The notes under the pieces: model-generated
Told to the model about the DNA's origin: nothing
What the model saw: only the letters and a program-made list of their open reading frames with translations
Databases searched by the model: none
Shown here: positions 15,442-24,889 of the stretch, in pieces
How positions within the stretch are numbered: the first letter of the stretch is position 1
Layout of the letters: every line of letters begins with the position of its first letter
Assembly (NCBI GenBank): GCA_005116835.1
Contig: SWDM01000016.1
Span: forward strand, 655,105 to 719,104
DNA length: 64,000 bases
Direction of reading: 5' to 3'
Source of the DNA: Nitrospira sp.
GTDB lineage: Bacteria > Nitrospirota > Nitrospiria > Nitrospirales > Nitrospiraceae
Translations under genes and position numbers: made by a program

Positions 15442-16380
15442 TCATTTCCCTACCGACTTGGCACCGGCCTGTTTCGACCGAGGGCTGATTCCTATTACAG
15501 CCGGTAGGCCAATATGGCTTGTGATGCCGCCTTCTAAGAGGGGTATCCAGGGGTGCGAACCTCCCATCTCAGCCGTGGCTTGTCGGAGCGAGGGACTCAC
15601 GGCGACGTCGGAGGAAGAGCCTCCATCCATAGCCATGACCTGGCGCAGGGAGGGATAGGCATCCCGCAGACATTCCCCGAGGGTGTGAAGCGACACCACC
15701 TCCGTGGTCTTCAGGATGAGGAGATGGCCGTCTCCCTGTTCTGCGACAAGGGTCTGATGTGCCCGTTTCCCGGTTTGGCGGACGCGGATCTTTCCGGTTC
15801 GGTCCAGGAGCATGAGCGATTGCGCCACTTCTCGATAGGGAATGTGCTGCTCGTCGAAGGTGTCGAAGTTCAGGTCCAAGACCCGCGCGCGGCGCGAACG
15901 ATCCTCTGCCGGTTCTGCGACAAACAGCCCCAGCCAAGTGCTGTGCCGCTTGCTCCCCAGTGAGCGGCCGTTTCCATAGAGCAGCCCGAGATACGCATAA
16001 TTCTCACGAAAGAGCCCGGCATTGAAGACCAGGTCGTGGCCGGTTCGTTCTTGCCATTGGCGAATATCGAGCGGATCCGAGAGCCCCTCCTGCTGGTAGT
16101 AGTGTACGGTAAAGCGATAGCGGTTGGGGTCGATCTCAATGGCGATCAACGGTGCGACGTCAGGACATTGTGTCGGAGGATTCCAGGTGGAGATGGATAA
16201 CCCGTCTCCGAGTCTGTCTCCCGTGAGGGTCTGGGCCGTTGCCGGTTCGCTGAAGATAACGAAGATGACGCCCAGCAGAAACCAGGCGACAGGGAGAGAC
16301 CGGTGGAGGCTGTTGTTCCGTACCATGGTGTTCCAGAATCGAGTATAGAGAGGGCCGATACGTAGCGTCAAATCACTCAA
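15442..16380 (-). CDS. Phosphodiester glycosidase (NAGPA)-domain protein
   Basis: A 312-residue protein with an N-terminal membrane or signal segment (about 30-50, ending ATA). A NAGPA-type phosphodiester glycosidase domain (about 65-300) follows, with the hallmark VMAMDGGSSSDVAV, and DLVFNAGLF earlier. In animals this family uncovers mannose 6-phosphate; bacterial members are exported and probably act on cell-envelope phosphodiester sugars. The start is at 16380, but a later Met (about residue 19) is possible. It is separated from the signalling cluster below by 36 bases on the same strand. Confidence 0.7.
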   Translation of the reverse strand: MSDLTLRIGPLYTRFWNTMVRNNSLHRSLPVAWFLLGVIFVIFSEPATAQTLTGDRLGDGLSISTWNPPTQCPDVAPLIAIEIDPNRYRFTVHYYQQEGLSDPLDIRQWQERTGHDLVFNAGLFRENYAYLGLLYGNGRSLGSKRHSTWLGLFVAEPAEDRSRRARVLDLNFDTFDEQHIPYREVAQSLMLLDRTGKIRVRQTGKRAHQTLVAEQGDGHLLILKTTEVVSLHTLGECLRDAYPSLRQVMAMDGGSSSDVAVSPSLRQATAEMGGSHPWIPLLEGGITSHIGLPAVIGISPRSKQAGAKSVGK

Positions 16381-16416
16381 GGAATGGGCAGCGGCTATGG
16401 CGCGAGTCTCGCATAA

Positions 16417-18030
16417 TCAGTATTGCGTTGTTGAAGGAAGGGCGCCGGTTTTGTCCGATGGCAATTTGGTGTCGAGCAGCTTCCGGACTGCGTGGGCGAG
16501 CACCTCCGGAGTGAAGGGTTTTTGCAAGAAACTGGTGGTACCTTCTTCTTGACCGGCCATGATGCCAACGTCATCCATGTACCCCGACATGAACAGGGTT
16601 CGTAATTCCGGGTTGATGACGGAGAGATGTTGTGCCAGTTCCCGTCCTCCCATGCCCGGCATCACGACGTCGGTCAGAAGGAGCTGACAGGACCCTGCCT
16701 GTTGCGTTGCCAGCAAGCAGGCTTCGATCCCGTTCTTCGCTTCTACAACCTGGTAGCCCAGTTTCCGAAGCTCGTCTCGCACCAGCGTCCGCACGCTCGG
16801 CTCGTCTTCCACCAAGAGAATCGTTTCCGAGCCTCGTTGAGGTTTCCTAGATGGCTGAACCGGCTCCTCGGTGAGGATGCCGGACTCGACTCTTGGGAAA
16901 TATAGGTCGAAGCGTGTGCCGTGGCCCACGCGGCTGGTGACGTCGATAGCCCCTCCGCATTGGGTGACAATTCCATACACGGTGGAGAGGCCTAACCCTG
17001 TGCCCTTCCCCTCCCCCTTCGTGGTGAAGAATGGTTCAAAGATATGGGATTGTGTTTTGAGGTCCATGCCGCAACCGGTATCGCTGACAGCCATCCGAAC
17101 ATAGGGGCCTGGCGGTAACGGGGTGAGGTGGTAGACCGGACTGCGTGTCAGTTCGACTTGGGTCGTTTCGATCGTGAGCGTTCCGCCCTTTGGCATGGCG
17201 TCTCGCGCGTTGACGATGAGATTGACCAATACCTGTTCAAGCTGAGTTTGGTCGGCTCGCAGCCGGCCGTTCTTGGGATCGAGTTTACTGACGAACTGGA
17301 TGTCTTCACCGATGAGGCGGCGTAGCATGTTTTCTAAATTCGTGACAGCATCATTGATCGAAAGAATTTTCGGGTCAGCCGGTTGCTTACTGCTGAAGGT
17401 GAGCAGTTGTCGGATCAACGACGCGGCCTTTCCGCCGGCCTTCAGCGTTTCTTCGATCTTTCCGCGAAGGGGATGTTCCGGGCCGAGTTCGATCAAGAGA
17501 ATCTGGCTGTAGCCCATGATAATGGTGAGAAGATTATTGAAGTCGTGCGCGATCCCTCCGGCCAACCGGCCGACCGCTTCCATCTTTTGCGATTGCCGAA
17601 ATTGCTTCTCGCTCTGGCGTAGGGCCTCTTCTGCCCGTTTCCGCTCGGCTCGGTCTTCGAATTCTCGTAATGCGCGTTGGACTGAGGGCACCAGTCGCCC
17701 GAGCCGTTGCTTGAGCACATAATCGGTTGCTCCTTGGTGCATGGCATCGATGGCCAACTCCTCTCCGATAGTGCCAGAAACGAAGAGAAAGGGTACGTCG
17801 GGACAGTGCTGACGCGCGAGGAAGAGCGCTGTCATGCCGTCGAAGCCAGGAATTGAATAGTCCGCCAGGATGAGTTCTAGCTGTCCTTCTTTAAGGGCGG
17901 CTACAAATGCCTGGCGTGTGTCGACGAGTTGCGACTGACAGGGAATATTGCCGTCCATCAAGGTGGTCGTGATGAGCTCTGCGTCGAGTGGATTGTCCTC
18001 AAGGAGGAGTAGGCGGAGAGGGGGTTTCAC
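16417..18030 (-). CDS. Hybrid REC-histidine kinase-REC protein
   Basis: The 537-residue cytoplasmic protein has an N-terminal receiver domain (about 5-122, phospho-acceptor Asp in LILADYSIPGFDG). A linker helix and HisKA (about 140-200) follow, with the H in GIAHDFNNLL. Then come HATPase_c (about 250-370, NARDAMPKGG, DTGCGMD, GEGKGTGLGLS) and a C-terminal receiver (about 405-525, TDVVMPGMGG). There is no membrane segment. It is transcribed in the same direction as the response regulator and kinase upstream, with 18 bases between this gene and the response regulator. It is likely an intermediate in a phosphorelay. Confidence 0.85.
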   Translation of the reverse strand: MKPPLRLLLLEDNPLDAELITTTLMDGNIPCQSQLVDTRQAFVAALKEGQLELILADYSIPGFDGMTALFLARQHCPDVPFLFVSGTIGEELAIDAMHQGATDYVLKQRLGRLVPSVQRALREFEDRAERKRAEEALRQSEKQFRQSQKMEAVGRLAGGIAHDFNNLLTIIMGYSQILLIELGPEHPLRGKIEETLKAGGKAASLIRQLLTFSSKQPADPKILSINDAVTNLENMLRRLIGEDIQFVSKLDPKNGRLRADQTQLEQVLVNLIVNARDAMPKGGTLTIETTQVELTRSPVYHLTPLPPGPYVRMAVSDTGCGMDLKTQSHIFEPFFTTKGEGKGTGLGLSTVYGIVTQCGGAIDVTSRVGHGTRFDLYFPRVESGILTEEPVQPSRKPQRGSETILLVEDEPSVRTLVRDELRKLGYQVVEAKNGIEACLLATQQAGSCQLLLTDVVMPGMGGRELAQHLSVINPELRTLFMSGYMDDVGIMAGQEEGTTSFLQKPFTPEVLAHAVRKLLDTKLPSDKTGALPSTTQY

Positions 18031-18048
18031 AGATCCTTTGTAGGGTGG

Positions 18049-18504
18049 CTACTTGATTGACTCAGAGCCTTCGGGCGGTGGTTCATTGATGACTCCCCAA
18101 AAAACACCAAGTTCTTTGACGGCCGTGATGAACTGATGAAACTCAACCGGTTTCACCACATAGGCGTTGGCGCCCAACGCATAGCTTTGAGCTAAATCGC
18201 TTTCTTCGCGCGAGGATGTGAGCATGACGACGGGAATCGGTTTGAGGTTCACGTCATTCTTAATCGTTCTCAAGACCTCGAGCCCGTCGACTTTCGGCAT
18301 CTTGAGATCTAAGAATACGACGGCCGGATTGTTCGGCAGCCTGGCAGCAAAGATTCCTCGACAGTAGAGGTAGTCGAGCGCTTCGGCTCCGTCCCGGCAG
18401 ACGACTACTTTATCTGCGATGTGCTGTTCTTCCATCGCGGCCAGCGCAAGTTCCGCGTCACGCGGGTTATCTTCAGCCAGCAGGATGGGTTTGACAGTGG
18501 TCAT
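18049..18504 (-). CDS. Stand-alone response regulator (Rcp1-like)
   Basis: A 151-residue single-receiver protein with the acidic pair AEDNP, the phosphoacceptor Asp in VFLDLKMPKVDG, the switch Thr in VVMLTSSRE and the Lys of YVVKPVEF. There is no output domain. Such Rcp1-like regulators usually belong to phytochrome- or CHASE-type kinases. The next gene upstream is a CHASE3 kinase whose stop overlaps this gene's start by 4 bases, which marks this as its direct partner. Its sequence resembles that of CheY-like regulators that only relay the phosphate. Confidence 0.85.
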   Translation of the reverse strand: MTTVKPILLAEDNPRDAELALAAMEEQHIADKVVVCRDGAEALDYLYCRGIFAARLPNNPAVVFLDLKMPKVDGLEVLRTIKNDVNLKPIPVVMLTSSREESDLAQSYALGANAYVVKPVEFHQFITAVKELGVFWGVINEPPPEGSESIK

Positions 18505-19985
18505 CTCACCGACCTCTCGAGCGGAAGAGAAAAGTAGAAGGTGGCCCCTTGGTTCAGCGCCCCTTCGGCCCAGGTCCGTCCACCGTGTCGATGGATGATT
18601 CGGCGAACATTAGCAAGCCCGATGCCGGTGCCCTCAAATTCGTCGTTTCGATGAAGGCGCTGAAAGACGCCAAATAACTTATGCGCATATTGCATGTCGA
18701 ATCCCACCCCATTGTCACGCACGAACACCTCGGTTTCACTGGAACTCTTCGTGACGGCGCCGATCTCGATCTTGGCCTCCGTCCGCGTGGTTGTGAATTT
18801 CAGGGCATTGGAGATCAGGTTCATGAACACTTGGCGTAACATAGCCGGATCTCCTGACACGTTCGGTAGTGGGTGTATTGTCCAGGAGATCGTCCGCCCT
18901 TGCAAGTCAAGTCGTAAATCGTGAAGGGCGGTCTTGACGAGCTGATCCAGGTTGACCGTCGTGCGGAGCATGTCTTGGCGGCCCATACGGGAAAAGACGA
19001 GCAGATCGTCGATCAATTGCCCCATTTGCTTCGCAGAACCTGAAATCGTCTGTAGGTAGCGACGGGCTTTGTCGTTCAGCGTGTCGCCGGCTGCCTTGGA
19101 CAAGAGGGCCGCATATCCGTCGATATGACGGAGAGGAGCCCGCAGGTCATGCGACACGGAATAGCTGAACGATTCTAGTTCTTTGTTGGCAGCCAGGAGC
19201 AGCTCACCCCGGCTCTGTAGTTCGGCAGCCACACGCCGTCGCTCGGCGACATCGTGATGGATCAGAAAATAGACCGACGCCAAGAGGACCAACTGTAAGA
19301 ACGCGCCGAGTCCGAGTAGGGAAATGGTATTTTTCGTGCTTCCGGCTGATTCTTCCACACGGGCATGCAGTACTCGTTGCTCTGCGGTGTCGAGCTCGGT
19401 CACCAGGCGATGGATTTCCTCTATCTCAGTCTTTGCCGCTCCGGAGAGCGCGAGGTGCCTGACACCTTCATATCCACGCTTCTCGCGTTGGACGATGGCT
19501 CCCGCCTCTGCCTTCAACTGCCGGGAGATAAGCCGTTCGAGCGCCTCCACACGGTCGCGTTGCTCCGCTCCCTCGCTCGTCAGGCCTCTGAGATACCGAA
19601 GGTATTCAGGCATTTGTTCCACGGTAGACCGATAGGACTTGAGGTACGACTCATCGCCGGTGACGAGATAGCGCCGATGGCCGCTTTCAGCCGCAGCAAG
19701 GGCTTCTTCGACTGAGCTGAGCAGTTGGACCAATTCGTGGCTCTTAGAGTCGAGCCGACTATTCTCTATCAAGACGGAGGTATTGCGGTAGGAGATGGCG
19801 CTGATCACCACAATGCCGGCAAAGACGAGCCCAAATCCAGCAAGGACTCGTTGTTCGATCGACCAATAGGCGAACAGTTCTTTGAGTCGATTGGCCTTAG
19901 GGGGCGATACAGGGCTGCTGTCGGAAGCCGGTTCCGGCTGAACAGGGACGGATGTGTCGGGATGTTCCTGAGCGAGGGATTCCAT
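18501..19985 (-). CDS. Membrane histidine kinase with CHASE3 sensor domain
   Basis: The 494-residue protein has two membrane helices (about 45-66 and 222-243) flanking a CHASE3 sensor (about 68-215, with a helical pattern and YLVTGDESYLKSY). A HisKA domain (H about 280, in SVSHDLRAPLRHIDGY) and HATPase_c (NALKF, DNGVGFD, EGTGIGL) follow. CHASE3 senses unknown extracytoplasmic signals. The response regulator and the REC-HK-REC protein lie immediately downstream, and the kinase/regulator overlap (ATGA) indicates translational coupling, so the three form one signalling unit. It lies just after the end of the nuo operon on the same strand, but a 120-base gap suggests a separate promoter. Confidence 0.85.
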   Translation of the reverse strand: MESLAQEHPDTSVPVQPEPASDSSPVSPPKANRLKELFAYWSIEQRVLAGFGLVFAGIVVISAISYRNTSVLIENSRLDSKSHELVQLLSSVEEALAAAESGHRRYLVTGDESYLKSYRSTVEQMPEYLRYLRGLTSEGAEQRDRVEALERLISRQLKAEAGAIVQREKRGYEGVRHLALSGAAKTEIEEIHRLVTELDTAEQRVLHARVEESAGSTKNTISLLGLGAFLQLVLLASVYFLIHHDVAERRRVAAELQSRGELLLAANKELESFSYSVSHDLRAPLRHIDGYAALLSKAAGDTLNDKARRYLQTISGSAKQMGQLIDDLLVFSRMGRQDMLRTTVNLDQLVKTALHDLRLDLQGRTISWTIHPLPNVSGDPAMLRQVFMNLISNALKFTTTRTEAKIEIGAVTKSSSETEVFVRDNGVGFDMQYAHKLFGVFQRLHRNDEFEGTGIGLANVRRIIHRHGGRTWAEGALNQGATFYFSLPLERSVR

Positions 19986-20106
19986 GGTTCAAGCATGCGC
20001 GGGCGTGGTGAGATCAATCACTGTCGTAGAAACTCTACCCTCCTCCTGAAAGCCCTGCAAGAAATATTTCAGTAGAATGCGTGCCTGGGACAACGAACTT
20101 GATCGA

Positions 20107-21609
20107 CTAGCCGCCGAAGGGAGTGATGACAGGGGGGACAGGAAGGGATGCGGTTGGATCGGCTAGGGTTGAGAACGACAAGACGGCCGAAACAACCCAG
20201 TCGGTGACCGGTTGCGGATAGATACCGATTGCGAGAGTACCGGCGAGGCAGATGTAGACCACCGCTTTGATCGGGCCAGAAACCTTGAGGGGGGCTCGGT
20301 CGTGGGGTTCGTTGACGTACATTTTCTTCACGACAACGAGATAGTAGTACATAGAAATGACAATGTTGATGAGCCCGACTGTGATGAGTACGTAGAGCCC
20401 TTCATTTATGGCAGCGACAAAGATATACAGTTTGCCGATGAATCCGGCCAACGGAGGTACTCCGGCCAACGACAAGAGAAAAATCAGCATTGAAAAAGCA
20501 AGAAAAGGCGACCGCCGGCCCAGACCGCTGTAGTCGTCGATTTCCTCGCTGCCGATAGCTTCGCTGACGGCGATGACAATGGCGAAGGCGCCGAGATTGG
20601 CAAACAGATAGGTCAGGAGGTAGAACAGCATCGCATCGCTGCCCATCTTTGTACCGGTCGCGAGACCGATGAGGACGTTGCCGATCTGGGCGATACCGGA
20701 ATAGGCCAAGAGCCGTTTCATGTTCTTTTGGGCAATGGCCACGATATTGCCGTAGGTCATGGATAGGATGGATACGGCCACGAGCAGCACCGTCCAGATC
20801 GGCTTAAAGGTCACCAGAGCGACAAGGAACATTCTCAGGAGGATGGCAAAAGCCGCCCCCTTGGGTGCAATCGAAAGGAATGCGGTTACCGGCGTCGGCG
20901 ATCCATGATAGGTGTCAGGAATCCATGAGTGAAAGGGCACGGCGCCGATTTTGAATCCTAGTGCGGCGAAGACCAGTAGGAAACCAATGGCCAGCCCTGG
21001 CGTGGCTTGCGCCGTCGTCATATCGGAAAGCACCAGTTTGCCAGTTTCTCCGTAGATCAAACTGATGCCATAGGCGAGGAGGGCTGCGGCGAAGATGCCC
21101 AAGATGAAAAATTTCACACCCGCTTCGTTCGAAGCCATGTCCTCACGGAGATAGGCGACGAGGATGTAGAAGCCGATGGTGGAAAATTCCAGAGTGACGA
21201 AAATCGACAGGAGGTCGTTCGCGGAAGCCATAAACATCATGCCGAGGGCCGACATCACCACCAAGAAATAGTATTCTCCGCGGAAGAATTTGAATCGATG
21301 AATGTAGTCGATGGAGGCCAAAATGACGAGGATCGTCGATCCGACAATGAACATTTTGAAGAAGAGGGCCATCCGATCGAGGGCAAACATGTTCGAGAAG
21401 AGGGTTCCCGTGATACCGGCAAAGTCGAACCAAGCCAGGCAGCCGAGGGTGGCGACGAGTCCGGCGATACTGAAGTAAGCCAATTGTTCGTTGGGTAGTC
21501 GAGGGAATGAGAAGTCAACGATCAGAATAAGGCAGAGCCAGGACGTGAGCAGGATCTCCGGTAACAGCAGTAGGAGATCGGACGGAGTCATTGTGAACGT
21601 GAAGGTCAT
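20107..21609 (-). CDS. nuoN: NADH-quinone oxidoreductase subunit N
   Basis: The 500-residue membrane subunit is one of the antiporter-like proteins of complex I, with about 14 helices. The TM5-type Glu lies in FVTLEFSTIGFYILVAY and the TM7-type Lys in GFKIGAVPFHSWIPD, both on the conserved proton path; APKGAAFAILL carries a further Lys. Its ATG overlaps the stop of the second nuoM by 4 bases (ATGA). It is the last gene of the operon. Confidence 0.92.
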   Translation of the reverse strand: MTFTFTMTPSDLLLLLPEILLTSWLCLILIVDFSFPRLPNEQLAYFSIAGLVATLGCLAWFDFAGITGTLFSNMFALDRMALFFKMFIVGSTILVILASIDYIHRFKFFRGEYYFLVVMSALGMMFMASANDLLSIFVTLEFSTIGFYILVAYLREDMASNEAGVKFFILGIFAAALLAYGISLIYGETGKLVLSDMTTAQATPGLAIGFLLVFAALGFKIGAVPFHSWIPDTYHGSPTPVTAFLSIAPKGAAFAILLRMFLVALVTFKPIWTVLLVAVSILSMTYGNIVAIAQKNMKRLLAYSGIAQIGNVLIGLATGTKMGSDAMLFYLLTYLFANLGAFAIVIAVSEAIGSEEIDDYSGLGRRSPFLAFSMLIFLLSLAGVPPLAGFIGKLYIFVAAINEGLYVLITVGLINIVISMYYYLVVVKKMYVNEPHDRAPLKVSGPIKAVVYICLAGTLAIGIYPQPVTDWVVSAVLSFSTLADPTASLPVPPVITPFGG

Positions 21610-23315
21610 TCTTTGCCTCGTGAAGCGTGAAGCGTATCGCGTGAAGCGTTATCGGAAGCGTCCTGCGGTCGGTTCGGCACACCGCCGGTTTGCGCTTCAC
21701 GCTTCACGCTTAACGTTTCACGATCTTGGGAGGCCACGGGCACTACGCGGGTGATCTTTGCGATCAAGGGATCGACGCCAGACCGAACCACATTATAGAG
21801 ATGCATGGGGAAGAAAAAAAATCCGATACTGACGGCGATCATGATCAAGAGCGGAAGACGATCGGCTGCGGAGACGGCGTCGTGCGCGTGACTGTACTTC
21901 TGATCCATGGGTCCGTAGAAGAGCCCGCGCATCATCTTGAACAAATAGGCCAGGGTCAACACAATGCCGACGACCGCTACGATGACCTGGAGCGGATATT
22001 TATTCCAACTGCCGACGATGATCATCACTTCGGCGATAAAATTCACCGTGCCGGGCACACCGATCGAGGCCATACAGGCAATCACAAAGCAGCCTGAGAT
22101 AAACGGCATGCGATTCGAGAGCCCACCGAGCGAGGGGATATCGCGGGTGTGTGTCTGATCGTACACCCATCCGGCCATGGCGAAGAGCATCCCCGTGGCC
22201 ATGGCATGGGCGAACATATACATCACCGCGCCGGTCAAGCTGATGTAGTCCAAGGCGGCCATCCCCAAGAACACATAGCCCATGTGACTGGAACTGGAAT
22301 ATCCGATGACGTACTTCGTGTCTTTGGCGTAAAACGCCACAAGCCCGCCATAGACGATACTGAACATGCAGAGCACTGCCGCGATGGGCATGAGCTCTCT
22401 GGTGGTTTCAGGCAGAATCTCAAAAGCCACCCGGATGATGGAAAAATGGCCGAGCTTCATCAAGACGCCTGCGTGCAGCATGCTGGTGGCAGCCGGCGCG
22501 GCTGCATGGCCGACAGGGGACCAGGAGTGCAACGGCCACAAAGGCGCAATCGAAGCAAAGCCAAAAAAGATCAGAACCCAAATGATCTTGTCGAGCGTCG
22601 TGCCCAGAACCGGGATGTTCATCAATTTGGCCTGTTCACGCAGAACGAGAATGTCGAAGGTATTGAGCCCCGCATACTTGTAGATCAGCAAAATGCCCAT
22701 CAATGCCGCGACCGCAAAGGCGGAAAGAAAGAGCACCAACTTCATCGCAGCATACTCTTTGCTGTTGGACCCGAAGTTGAGGATGAACCCGACCGAATCC
22801 CGCAGTTTGAGTCCTTCAGGATCCGTCATCTCGTTGTACTTCTTCGTGTGGCTCCCCCACATGCCCAACAAGAGATACATGGGGATCACGGACATTTCAT
22901 AGAAGAAGAAGAGAAAAAACAGATCCAGCGACATGAAGACGCCGATTGTGGCGGCGGCGAGGATAAGCAGCCAGATATAGAACTCTTTCGTTCGGTCTTT
23001 AATATGCCAGGACACGAAAATTCCCGCGAACAACAAGATACCCGATGCCAGAACCAGCGGGGTGCCGATTCCATCCACACCGAGATGGAGCGAGATGCCT
23101 AATTGGCGGGACCATTCGAATCGCTCAACGAATTGGAATCCCCCCTTCACATGATCGTAGGCGAAGAATAGATAGAGCGAGGCAAGTAGGGACACAAAGG
23201 CCGATCCCGCTGCAATGCCCCGAACCAGCATCGTTTGCCGATTGGAGACGAAGATCAGCGCGATGGCTCCCACGAAGGGGGCAAACAGGATATAGAGCAG
23301 CGCGTGGTCACCCAT
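21606..23315 (-). CDS. nuoM: Second NuoM-type antiporter subunit with a repeat-derived tail
   Basis: The 569-residue protein is the extra NuoM of a 2M-type complex I. The TM5-type Glu E140 is kept (FFYEMSVIPMYL). At the TM7 position, where NuoM has GFA(F/V)KxP, it reads GFASIAP, so the lysine (I256 here) is lost, and WLPDA becomes WSPVG. K287 (VLMKLG) remains. The last ~43 residues (after KITRVVPVAS) are not NuoM-like: the DNA is a GTGAAGCG-type inverted repeat, so the tail is repeat-encoded. It is longer than the 519-residue first copy. Inserted residues around 155-190 are also unlike NuoM. Proton pumping by this unit, if it happens, would use a changed path. Confidence 0.9.
   Translation of the reverse strand: MGDHALLYILFAPFVGAIALIFVSNRQTMLVRGIAAGSAFVSLLASLYLFFAYDHVKGGFQFVERFEWSRQLGISLHLGVDGIGTPLVLASGILLFAGIFVSWHIKDRTKEFYIWLLILAAATIGVFMSLDLFFLFFFYEMSVIPMYLLLGMWGSHTKKYNEMTDPEGLKLRDSVGFILNFGSNSKEYAAMKLVLFLSAFAVAALMGILLIYKYAGLNTFDILVLREQAKLMNIPVLGTTLDKIIWVLIFFGFASIAPLWPLHSWSPVGHAAAPAATSMLHAGVLMKLGHFSIIRVAFEILPETTRELMPIAAVLCMFSIVYGGLVAFYAKDTKYVIGYSSSSHMGYVFLGMAALDYISLTGAVMYMFAHAMATGMLFAMAGWVYDQTHTRDIPSLGGLSNRMPFISGCFVIACMASIGVPGTVNFIAEVMIIVGSWNKYPLQVIVAVVGIVLTLAYLFKMMRGLFYGPMDQKYSHAHDAVSAADRLPLLIMIAVSIGFFFFPMHLYNVVRSGVDPLIAKITRVVPVASQDRETLSVKREAQTGGVPNRPQDASDNASRDTLHASRGKE
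21617..21722. repeat. GTGAAGCG-type inverted repeat inside the end of nuoM2
   Basis: On the + strand a GTGAAGCG array (21617-21655: GTGAAGCGTGAAGCG, a spacer, then GCGTGAAGCG) is followed by a complementary array (21692-21722: GCGCTTCACGCTTCACGC). The arms would form a hairpin in the RNA. Similar arrays lie between nuoK and nuoJ. The reading frame of the second nuoM runs through it to the stop. Confidence 0.7.
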
Positions 23316-23320
23316 AGGAA

Positions 23321-24880
23321 TCAGTCCACCCTTACCGGCTGTTTGGGTTCAATTGATGCAACGGTCCCCCGCTCCAGTCGATCCACCAATGCCTGCACCG
23401 ACCCGTTCATCATTCTCAAGAAGGGAGAGGGATAGAGCCCGATCCAGAGGATCATGACCGATAGGGCCGCCGCAATGAGCACTTCTCGGGGATGCAGGTC
23501 GCTGATGGAGTCCTTGACGGCTTTGCCGAGCGGCCCCAACATCGACCGTTCGTAATACCAGAGAAAATAGGCTGCGCTGAAGATAACGCCGGTGACGGCG
23601 ATCCCCCCGTACAGCCAATTGGCCTTGAAGGTTCCCATGAGAATGAGGAACTCACCGACGAAACCGTTGGTGCCAGGCAAGCCGATCGATGCCAGCCCAA
23701 TGAACAAGAAGAAGCTTGCAAGTACAGGGGTCTGCTTGGCCATACCGCCGAAGGAGCCTAATTGGGTGCTTTGTTGTCGGGAGTAGAGAAACCCCGCAAC
23801 AAAGAACAAACCGGCCGTACTGAATCCCAAATTGATCATGGTGAGGAGACTGCCTTGGAGTCCTTGAAAGTTCAGGGCAAACAGACCGATCACGACAAAC
23901 CCGAGGTGGCTGATGCTGCTGAACGCCAGGAGTCGGCGAAAGTCTTGTTGGATCAGGGCCATGATAGCCCCATAGAGAATCGCCGCCAATCCCAGAACCA
24001 TGAGGACTGTGACGACCGTCTGACTTTTTGAGGCATCCGGGAGCAATGGAATACTAAAACGAATGAAGCCGAACGTCCCGAGTTTCAGTCCTGCCAGTAC
24101 GACTGCCATGCCGATCGGTCCTTCGAGGAGGGCGTCCGGGAGCCAGGTGTGGAAAGGGAAGACCGGGGCCTTGAATGCAAAACCGAGGAACAACAGCCAG
24201 AAAATGAGGATTTGCTGGCTGAGCGGGATCGGGACGGACAGCAAGTCCAATAAGTCGAAGGAGTAAGTCGGCTCCATATGGCGCAGCGTCGCCCACTGGT
24301 GATAATTGATGTCCAGCAGGGCGATGCCCACCAACATGAATACGCTGCCTAGCAAGGTATAGAGCACGAACTTCAACGCAGCGTAATGCCGCTGCGCTCC
24401 TCCGCCCCAGAGCTTGATCAGGAAGTAGCTGGGAATCAGCATGAGCTCCCAAAAGACAAAGAAGAGAATCAAGTCGAGGGAGAGGAAGACTCCCATCGTG
24501 GTCGTTTCGAGGGCAAGAAGCGCCATCATGTAGAGTTTCACTTGATGACGAACGGTGTCCCAGGAATAGATGATGACCAGGACCGAAAGGAAGGCTGTGA
24601 GCCCCACAAAGAGGACACTGATTCCGTCAACCGCGAGGTGATAGCTGACTCCCAGGGCAGGAATCCACGGCACATGTTCGGAAAACTGCATGGCGGCCGA
24701 TTCAGGGATGAATCGTAACAGCACGAATACGGAAAGGGCCAACTCCAAGAGGGCAATGGTCAAGGCAGAGGTACGGACCATGTCCTCATCGTCGAAGAGC
24801 CATAGGACAACACCCCCAATGACAGGGAGAAACAGAATACAGGAAAGAATGGGAAATGTGGACGCCAGTTCTTCTAACAT
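23321..24880 (-). CDS. nuoM: NADH-quinone oxidoreductase subunit M
   Basis: A 519-residue antiporter-like subunit with the key residues of a working proton channel: E145 in FVFWELMLIPSYFLI and K237 in GFAFKAPVFPFHTWLPDA. ALLEGPIGMAVVLAGLKLGTFGF follows with a further lysine. Length and helix pattern are normal for NuoM. It stands between nuoL and the second nuoM with gaps of 9 and 5 bases, so all are in one transcript. The contrast with the second copy, in which K237 is replaced, is of interest. Confidence 0.93.
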   Translation of the reverse strand: MLEELASTFPILSCILFLPVIGGVVLWLFDDEDMVRTSALTIALLELALSVFVLLRFIPESAAMQFSEHVPWIPALGVSYHLAVDGISVLFVGLTAFLSVLVIIYSWDTVRHQVKLYMMALLALETTTMGVFLSLDLILFFVFWELMLIPSYFLIKLWGGGAQRHYAALKFVLYTLLGSVFMLVGIALLDINYHQWATLRHMEPTYSFDLLDLLSVPIPLSQQILIFWLLFLGFAFKAPVFPFHTWLPDALLEGPIGMAVVLAGLKLGTFGFIRFSIPLLPDASKSQTVVTVLMVLGLAAILYGAIMALIQQDFRRLLAFSSISHLGFVVIGLFALNFQGLQGSLLTMINLGFSTAGLFFVAGFLYSRQQSTQLGSFGGMAKQTPVLASFFLFIGLASIGLPGTNGFVGEFLILMGTFKANWLYGGIAVTGVIFSAAYFLWYYERSMLGPLGKAVKDSISDLHPREVLIAAALSVMILWIGLYPSPFLRMMNGSVQALVDRLERGTVASIEPKQPVRVD

Positions 24881-24889
24881 CAGTGTATT

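Noticed and set aside
22149-23102. Long + strand frame of 317 codons inside the second nuoM
   Set aside because: Composition is His/Asp/Arg-rich, typical of the antisense of membrane-protein genes; no ribosome binding site or family.
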